Shown in pieces: positions 58,501 to 64,000 of a DNA stretch of 64,000 bases. The stretch's first letter is position 1. The number at the start of each line of letters is the position of its first letter. The notes beneath the pieces were generated by a model. It made no database searches and was not told the DNA's origin. It was given only the letters and a program-made list of their open reading frames with translations. Origin of the DNA: Triplophysa rosa (taxonomy: Eukaryota; Chordata; Actinopteri; Cypriniformes; Nemacheilidae). Where the stretch lies: the NCBI RefSeq assembly GCF_024868665.1, contig NW_026634141.1, positions 109,709-173,708 on the forward strand, read 5' to 3'. The position numbers and the translations under genes are program-made.

Positions 58501-58706
58501 GGATGAACGGCAGGAGAATACGGCGAGAGAGGACCGGGCCCGGACATTAGTTAAGTTTTGTTTATGTTCGTGTGGCCGGCAGGCGTCCGTGAGGGGCTGC
58601 CAGCCTTTTTACTGCTGGATTTATTGTTTATTTATTTTGATTTAAGTCTTTTGATTGTTCGCCGGTTCCTGCCTCCTTCCTTCCGTTTTATTGAGCTTTA
58701 TTACAG

Positions 58707-58724
58707 TGGTGCCGAAACCCGGGA
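58707..58724 (+). other. Primer binding site, tRNA-Phe type
   Basis: TGGTGCCGAAACCCGGGA is identical to the primer site of Gmr1-like copy A and complementary to the 3' end of tRNA-Phe. Confidence 0.85.
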
Positions 58725-59193
58725 GGAAGGAGGGACATGCTGTTAAAGAGTCCTCGCCGTATTCTCCTGCCGTTCGTGCTTTTATGCTTCCGATCTCCTC
58801 CGTGAGAGATACGAGGCTGGTGGCGCCCAGCTGACACTCATTATCAATCGCGTCCCGGCCTCGCTTCCTCCTCCCATAGCTCTCGTCACGCCTCCCTTTT
58901 CACAAATACATATATATATATATACATTTTGTTTACTTTGATTTATTCTCATTAATGTAATGTATTACCCTAAAAATGTTGGTTGGCTCTGCAATAGTAT
59001 CAAAATATTGCTCTATATCTTCAACCAGGCCGATACAGCAACATTGGCTCAACCAACACAGTAAACTTAGGTAGTTTCATCTGCTTGCCTGAATAATATC
59101 TCACAATTGTTATATTTGCAATATTTGTTGATGCTAATGAAATGACTGTATATTGTTTATTTGATGATGTTGGTCAAAACTGACACACTATCT

Positions 59194-59304
59194 TTTTTCT
59201 TTTTTTTTTAAAGAATTTCCCAATGTGATGTGTCACCTTGTTATGCGATGACAATGCCAGGTAATTCCGCATCAGACCGAAGGAACTAGGCATAGACATT
59301 CATT
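59194..59304 (+). other. Splice acceptor and 5' UTR of the CEFIP-like exon
   Basis: A 15-base T-rich tract runs into taaag, placing an acceptor AG at 59212-59213. Two in-frame stops (tag at 59287 and 59293) precede the first ATG at 59305, so translation cannot begin further upstream in this exon. Confidence 0.5.
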
Positions 59305-62300
59305 ATGAGCAACCAGGATAAGCTCCGTACAGGCCATAGAACAAGCATGCTGCACCTCCGCTATCTTGCTAGTTTTATGGATGAAATAGACAGGGAGGTA
59401 GTGAGCCTGACGGATCGAGCTTTCAAGAGTCTGTGCATTGGAGATGAAGCAATCTACAATGACTCAGAGTTCTCCCCTTCCCCAGTCAGCTGTCACAAGC
59501 CACGAGTGGAGGAAGTCTCAAAAAAGACCCAAGAGAGCTCATGTTCTGCTATCAATAAAATTCATTCTTACCTGCTAAATGGAGAAAATGATGCACTGGG
59601 GAGACCAAAAAAGACCTCATCCAAAGACACATCACATTTTGCTGTGTTTTCTGCCAAGAAGAATAGTGAATGCACTAAGATGACAAATGGTGAATCATGG
59701 GACAAATCTGCTCTTCTCAGTATCAAGAGGGAGCTCTCAGAGTTTTCCTCAGATTTTCACAGTATAACGGTGGAACAGGTTTCCTCAACCAATAATAATC
59801 TTAATTCAGATGAGAAAGGATGTGCCAAGAAATCAAGCAAGGATGCATCAATTCCCTCAGGAAAATCTTCTAAGTATAAACATAAAAACAACATACTGAA
59901 AAAACTGAATTCCAAAACCTTTTTCCTTCATAGTGAATTCAGCCCATTCCTGTCATGGAGAGATTTAAATACATTTCCCATGGGGCAGGATTACATTTCA
60001 GAGAGTATGCTGAGCAACAGACAATCCGAATGGTATGACTCACCTCTTTACAAGAAACATGAACGCTATAAATTACATGTTACCCCGTCAGAGTACAAAG
60101 AAGTTGAGCAGTGCCCAAAACAAATAGAGACTCATCAGGTTAAAGTGCAACCTGAGTCTGTACAATCCACATCACCCAGTACACCACCAAAACCAAAGAA
60201 AGAGACAGAGTGCGGTCAACATGATATTGTCTCTAAGGCTCCTCTGCTTACCACCGAACCGAGATGTAATTCAGAAAAGGTGGAATCTTGTGTCCCCTGG
60301 CGAAAAAACAAAACCAGGGCAAAAAGTGCCATTCCTTTGGGACCCTCTCTAATTACCTTACCAGTCTGCGAGAGGGCAAAAGCAGGAGAGGAAGGTGCCC
60401 AGTCAGCTGAAAAAGAGGTAAAGACAATAGAGGACCAGACCTCCTCTAGTTCAACTCCATTCAGCATTTCACAGTTGTTGACACCAGTGATACTCTCGAG
60501 ACATGGCACAGGAACCTCAGAGATATTGCAAGCTGTGCTCACACCTACTGCTCTGGATGTCCCACCGCTTCCAGAGAGAGAGATGCATCCATCACCGGAG
60601 ATTAAGCGAGAGGGGTACAAATCTATGGCATCAAGTTTGTTATTTAATCTCAAGGACAATCGAAAACGAGTTAAGGCCATGTATAGCCCACCCAAGATTA
60701 AAGGTTTAGATGTGACAGGTCAAAACAAAGAGTTGCCTTTGCCTGAAGTACCCAGTTCGAAAGATGAGCTTGAAATTCCAGAGGTTTTAAAAGCTACAAC
60801 TATTTCACCTGCTCATCAAAAAAACATAATCTATCCAATGAGTCCCCTCTTAGAATCTGCAGACACCCAGAATTGTTCTCCTCATGGATATGCTAATGGT
60901 GGTGTGCCAGACGACTATTTGGCATTAAGTCTGCTTCAGTCGGGTGGGTCAGCAAACAGACCTGTAAAATCAAACAGGAGTCCTTTAGCAGTCAGGGTGG
61001 CATACCCCTCATTACAGCTGTATCGAAAGGCTAGTGTTGATGAGAGTCATTTCAAAGCACATTGTCAAACTGTGGTAAATAGCAGCTCACAGGTTTTCAC
61101 AGATAAAGCCATCAATTCTGAGCACATCAAAGATCGTGACACACACAGCAATCCAAATAAATTAGTTCAAGGTGTTAATGAAGAGCAGCAGGACAAAACA
61201 CCCATTGCTAGTTTAAATACAGAAAGGGCTTACGAAAACAAGTCTGGAAAAAGCCCATACGCAAATTCAACAAAATCTGATGAACAAACTATTAGTGAAG
61301 GTTTGCATCAAAATAAGGACAAGTTAGAAACTAGCAGAACAGTTAGCATGCAGAAAAGCCCTGTCAAAGAGAAAGAATCCAATAGAAAGGAAGACAGAGC
61401 AAAACACTTATTTTCGGCAAGACAGAACAACTTCATTAAAAGTCAAAGAATTATAAGCAAAGATGATGATGATAATGACAATGATTTTGATAATAGTTCA
61501 AATGCAGACAAAGTGCTGTTGGCTATAAAGGATAAAAAGTGTATTGATGAATTGTCCAGGCATTCCAAAAAGGCAAAAACCAAAGAGCTAGAACGGGGTC
61601 AATGTAACACATGCTTTCATCAAGATAAAATATTGATTGGCGCACCAATATTAAAAGAAAGTGCTAATGTAAAAGAAGAGACTACTAATGAAAAACAGAG
61701 CAGTTTCATATCAATAAGCAATTCAGAAACTCAAAGAGAACAAGTAAAAAATGAGTCTATGTCTAAGAAAGGAAACACTTATGCAAAAAGAGCATTATTT
61801 GTGTCAATGAAACAGGTGGCGAATAAGACATCTATAACATGCAAGAAAGACAACACTGTCATAGATAAATATGACTTGGCTAAAATGGCTTTAGAGGAAG
61901 TAATTGCTGATAGAGAGCAAAGAAAATTGAAAAGTAAAGTTGTTTCAAATGAAAAAAGTTTAGTCATAGATAGAAATAGAGTTGGTTGTGAGTTATCTAC
62001 TAATGGAGAGGACCAACAGACAAGTATGTTCAGGAGTAAAAGGGGGAGAAACACAAAAGATGGAAAAGGTCAGAATAATGCATCTGCATTTAAAACAAAC
62101 AAGCAGGCTGTTCAAATGATCTCAGAGGATGTGGTAACCAAATATAATGATAGTCAAGAAAGTAACAGATATAAAGTCAAGGGTAATAAAATTAGACTCC
62201 AGGAAAAAGAGTTGGCTAAAAATATAGGTCATGCAAAGGTGGGAACCAATAGAGGTGATCATTTGGAAAGTAGAAATATTTATAGTTCTGGCCAATGTGA

Positions 62301-64000
62301 GGAAGAGTTGGGTAATAAGAATTATTTTTTTCCCCATACACCTGAGGTACCTCCAAGAAGAGGAAGAAGAAATTCTGAAGGTAATAGCAGAGTAGCTGAG
62401 AAGACAATGAGAAATAAAAAGTTAAAAAGGGAAGGTGACACATCAGTCAAGATTGAGGATATGGAAAGTAGGGAAGCCAGTAAAATTCATCAAAGTCAAT
62501 CAAAGAATCGAGGCCCAGTGAAGGGAAATGTATCAGCTCTAAAAGAAATATATGACAAAGAAAGTGGAGTGCAATGCAAAGACGTTCAGACATACCAGTC
62601 TGCTGGAAGTACAAGTTCAGAACAATCTAAAGAAGAAAGGCCCAATGACCAGCCTCCAAAAGATAAAACAAACCATAAAACAATTATTCCAAAAGTCACA
62701 GTCAGTTCCACGGAAAGTGAGTCTTTCAACAAGGAGATGGATTCAAAGAATAAAAGAACATCTGAAAGCCTATCCAAAGCATCAGAAAAAAGGAAAGCAG
62801 AATATGATTCACAGAGAGAACACAATGACACACAAGACTTCCAAAAGACTACCATCAGTGATCTCACAAAGAATAGACAAGAAATGCAAGATTGCAAAGT
62901 AAATGGAACAGAGAAAATGGAAGAGGGTTCTGACAAATTAAAGGAGCCTGGATACAGTCATAACAAATCCAAAGGTCCATGCAAAAGCTACGTAAAAGGG
63001 TTTAAAAGTGGGCTTCTTGGACTTTCGAACGAAAAAGAAAGTCATAACTGTGGGTTAGAAAAAGTCATAACTGTGGGTGAACATGATGAAGACCTTACTA
63101 AAGTTGATTTGTTCTTTGAGGGTATCAATGCAAATCAAAGCAGAAAGGACAGTATTACAGTACATGACATTCTTGAACACTCTCCGTCCTTATCGTCATT
63201 AAACGGTAAACAAACACCTCACAGCAGTCTGCATTCAAATGAAAATGAACTTTCCTTATCGCATGAATCAGAACGGGGGTCACAGTTACATCTAGAGCTT
63301 TTGTCAAGCAATCCAGAGGTTCATAAAGCAGATGAGGAGGAGGATTTCCAAAAATCAAAAATGGATTCCTGTAATTGTGACAACCGTCAAAGTGAGTCAG
63401 ATGTCTCTGACAGGGTAATGTCTCCACTCACTGATGTGGAGAAAAGAGGATGGGTACACTGCTTAATTGAGTCTGCTCGCAATCTAACACAAATATCACA
63501 TAACATGTCCCGTACAGAGCTACCTGAGACAACGCAACCATTGTCTCAGAGGGAGAGCATAAATGAGCCTAAAAATGGTGACGAAGATCTGGAACGCTTC
63601 AAGAACCGTGTTCATTCTAAAGTTGTCCTGTCTTCTATACCGGACAAGAGCCCACAGACAAATCAACCAGCAGCGATGCATCTCTTGTCCCCTCTAGCCA
63701 CTCAACTTCCATCAGTCAAGGAGGGAAAGTTGTCGGTTGGAAGTGGCTCTGTGTCTGAAGAGGAGGAACGACGTTCTGCTGTGAGCACTTTGTCTGAGGG
63801 CGTGGACAGCTTTGAAACAAATGCAGGGGATACAATGGAGGAGATTATCTCTTGCACTGCACTGACAGATGCAGAGGGATCCAAGGCACCCATTGAAAGA
63901 TCTGGATCAGGCTGCAGCGGAAACAACAGTCACGGTCAGAACAAGCCACCTGTTGTTCCTCCGAAAACTGAGAAAGCTATGCGCCGTGCCATGAAGCTTA
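59305..64000 (+). CDS. CEFIP-like (C10orf71 family) protein, 3' end outside the window
   Basis: A single open frame of 1565 codons with no stop runs to the window edge. It starts MSNQDKLRTG; residues 25-45 read MDEIDREVVSLTDRAFKSLC, very like the N-terminus of CEFIP (cardiac-enriched FHL2-interacting protein, C10orf71). Further matches to the family are SLLFNLKDNRKRVKAMYSPP near residue 445, YDLAKMALEEVIADREQRK near residue 860, and PPVVPPKTEKAMRRAMKL at the edge, the start of the DUF4585-type C-terminal domain. In mammals CEFIP is a Z-disc protein of heart and skeletal muscle that binds FHL2 and affects calcineurin signalling. The remainder is Ser/Lys-rich and probably disordered, with a short acidic run DDDDNDNDFD near residue 720. 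No signal peptide or membrane segment is seen. Human CEFIP is about 1,435 residues; this one is longer before its last domain. A DUF4585 paralogue is the main alternative. Confidence 0.7.
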   Translation, partial: MSNQDKLRTGHRTSMLHLRYLASFMDEIDREVVSLTDRAFKSLCIGDEAIYNDSEFSPSPVSCHKPRVEEVSKKTQESSCSAINKIHSYLLNGENDALGRPKKTSSKDTSHFAVFSAKKNSECTKMTNGESWDKSALLSIKRELSEFSSDFHSITVEQVSSTNNNLNSDEKGCAKKSSKDASIPSGKSSKYKHKNNILKKLNSKTFFLHSEFSPFLSWRDLNTFPMGQDYISESMLSNRQSEWYDSPLYKKHERYKLHVTPSEYKEVEQCPKQIETHQVKVQPESVQSTSPSTPPKPKKETECGQHDIVSKAPLLTTEPRCNSEKVESCVPWRKNKTRAKSAIPLGPSLITLPVCERAKAGEEGAQSAEKEVKTIEDQTSSSSTPFSISQLLTPVILSRHGTGTSEILQAVLTPTALDVPPLPEREMHPSPEIKREGYKSMASSLLFNLKDNRKRVKAMYSPPKIKGLDVTGQNKELPLPEVPSSKDELEIPEVLKATTISPAHQKNIIYPMSPLLESADTQNCSPHGYANGGVPDDYLALSLLQSGGSANRPVKSNRSPLAVRVAYPSLQLYRKASVDESHFKAHCQTVVNSSSQVFTDKAINSEHIKDRDTHSNPNKLVQGVNEEQQDKTPIASLNTERAYENKSGKSPYANSTKSDEQTISEGLHQNKDKLETSRTVSMQKSPVKEKESNRKEDRAKHLFSARQNNFIKSQRIISKDDDDNDNDFDNSSNADKVLLAIKDKKCIDELSRHSKKAKTKELERGQCNTCFHQDKILIGAPILKESANVKEETTNEKQSSFISISNSETQREQVKNESMSKKGNTYAKRALFVSMKQVANKTSITCKKDNTVIDKYDLAKMALEEVIADREQRKLKSKVVSNEKSLVIDRNRVGCELSTNGEDQQTSMFRSKRGRNTKDGKGQNNASAFKTNKQAVQMISEDVVTKYNDSQESNRYKVKGNKIRLQEKELAKNIGHAKVGTNRGDHLESRNIYSSGQCEEELGNKNYFFPHTPEVPPRRGRRNSEGNSRVAEKTMRNKKLKREGDTSVKIEDMESREASKIHQSQSKNRGPVKGNVSALKEIYDKESGVQCKDVQTYQSAGSTSSEQSKEERPNDQPPKDKTNHKTIIPKVTVSSTESESFNKEMDSKNKRTSESLSKASEKRKAEYDSQREHNDTQDFQKTTISDLTKNRQEMQDCKVNGTEKMEEGSDKLKEPGYSHNKSKGPCKSYVKGFKSGLLGLSNEKESHNCGLEKVITVGEHDEDLTKVDLFFEGINANQSRKDSITVHDILEHSPSLSSLNGKQTPHSSLHSNENELSLSHESERGSQLHLELLSSNPEVHKADEEEDFQKSKMDSCNCDNRQSESDVSDRVMSPLTDVEKRGWVHCLIESARNLTQISHNMSRTELPETTQPLSQRESINEPKNGDEDLERFKNRVHSKVVLSSIPDKSPQTNQPAAMHLLSPLATQLPSVKEGKLSVGSGSVSEEEERRSAVSTLSEGVDSFETNAGDTMEEIISCTALTDAEGSKAPIERSGSGCSGNNSHGQNKPPVVPPKTEKAMRRAMKL

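Larger units (their letters stand above)
58376..58904. mobile_element. Palindromic LTR insertion with primer site and target duplication
   Basis: A complete LTR (58376-58705, 330 bases, TGTGACGAGG to TTATTACA) is followed by one G and a tRNA-Phe primer site (58707-58724). After 26 bases comes an inverted copy of the first about 155 bases of the same LTR (58751-58904). The whole unit is flanked by AATAC (58371-58375 and 58905-58909). The unit therefore integrated as it stands, with an LTR start at each end. Confidence 0.88.

Noticed and set aside
60216..60695. 159-codon minus-strand frame and other antisense frames in 60-64 kb
   Set aside because: They are antisense to the long CEFIP-like exon and show no domains.

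Overview
The window looks like nuclear DNA of a teleost fish, most likely a cyprinid or close relative. Reasons: a transposon mix of DIRS, RTE, L2, Tc1, hAT and Gypsy families; tRNA-derived SINEs; a palindromic TTAA-ended MITE of a type abundant in carp-like genomes; and at the right edge a long exon whose protein resembles CEFIP (C10orf71). About the first 54 kb is a graveyard of mobile elements without a recognisable host gene. Family names come from reading the translations and termini; no database was searched.

Layout: (1) 0.1-2.6 kb, a deleted DIRS-like retrotransposon with inverted terminal repeats. (2) 2.96-8.07 kb, two adjacent LINE copies on the minus strand, an RTE-clade element with one frameshift and a 5'-truncated L2. 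(3) 8.1-18.7 kb, dispersed repeats, an LTR-like unit with 38-bp tandem repeats, a dead Tc1 element, two solo LTRs, a SINE and a hAT MITE. (4) 19.6-23.8 kb, a three-deep nest of TIR elements (two with perfect 8-bp target duplications), then a 1.3-kb foldback element. (5) 25.0-31.4 kb, a SINE, a K02A2.6-like Gypsy copy with almost intact RT-RNaseH-integrase, and a non-autonomous LTR element with a proline-rich minisatellite. (6) 32.3-41.1 kb, another hAT insertion, a TIR element split by a solo LTR, an L2 5' fragment, minisatellites and an LTR/hAT chimera. (7) 41.3-49.2 kb, two tandem copies of a Gypsy element on the minus strand with integrase upstream of reverse transcriptase (Gmr1-like order), sharing a middle LTR that runs into a 636-N assembly gap. 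(8) 49.4-53.5 kb, a second, longer DIRS copy with gag, RT, RNase H and tyrosine-recombinase remnants. (9) 54-58.9 kb, a MITE, a SINE, a solo LTR and a palindromic LTR insertion. (10) 59.2-64.0 kb, the only host gene seen: a large open exon on the plus strand that leaves the window still open after 1565 codons.

All transposon proteins here are damaged or partial. The most unusual observations are the inverted-LTR insertion carrying its own tRNA-Phe primer site and a perfect target duplication, the nested hAT series, and the Gmr1-like tandem with a frame change between gag and protease shared by both copies.
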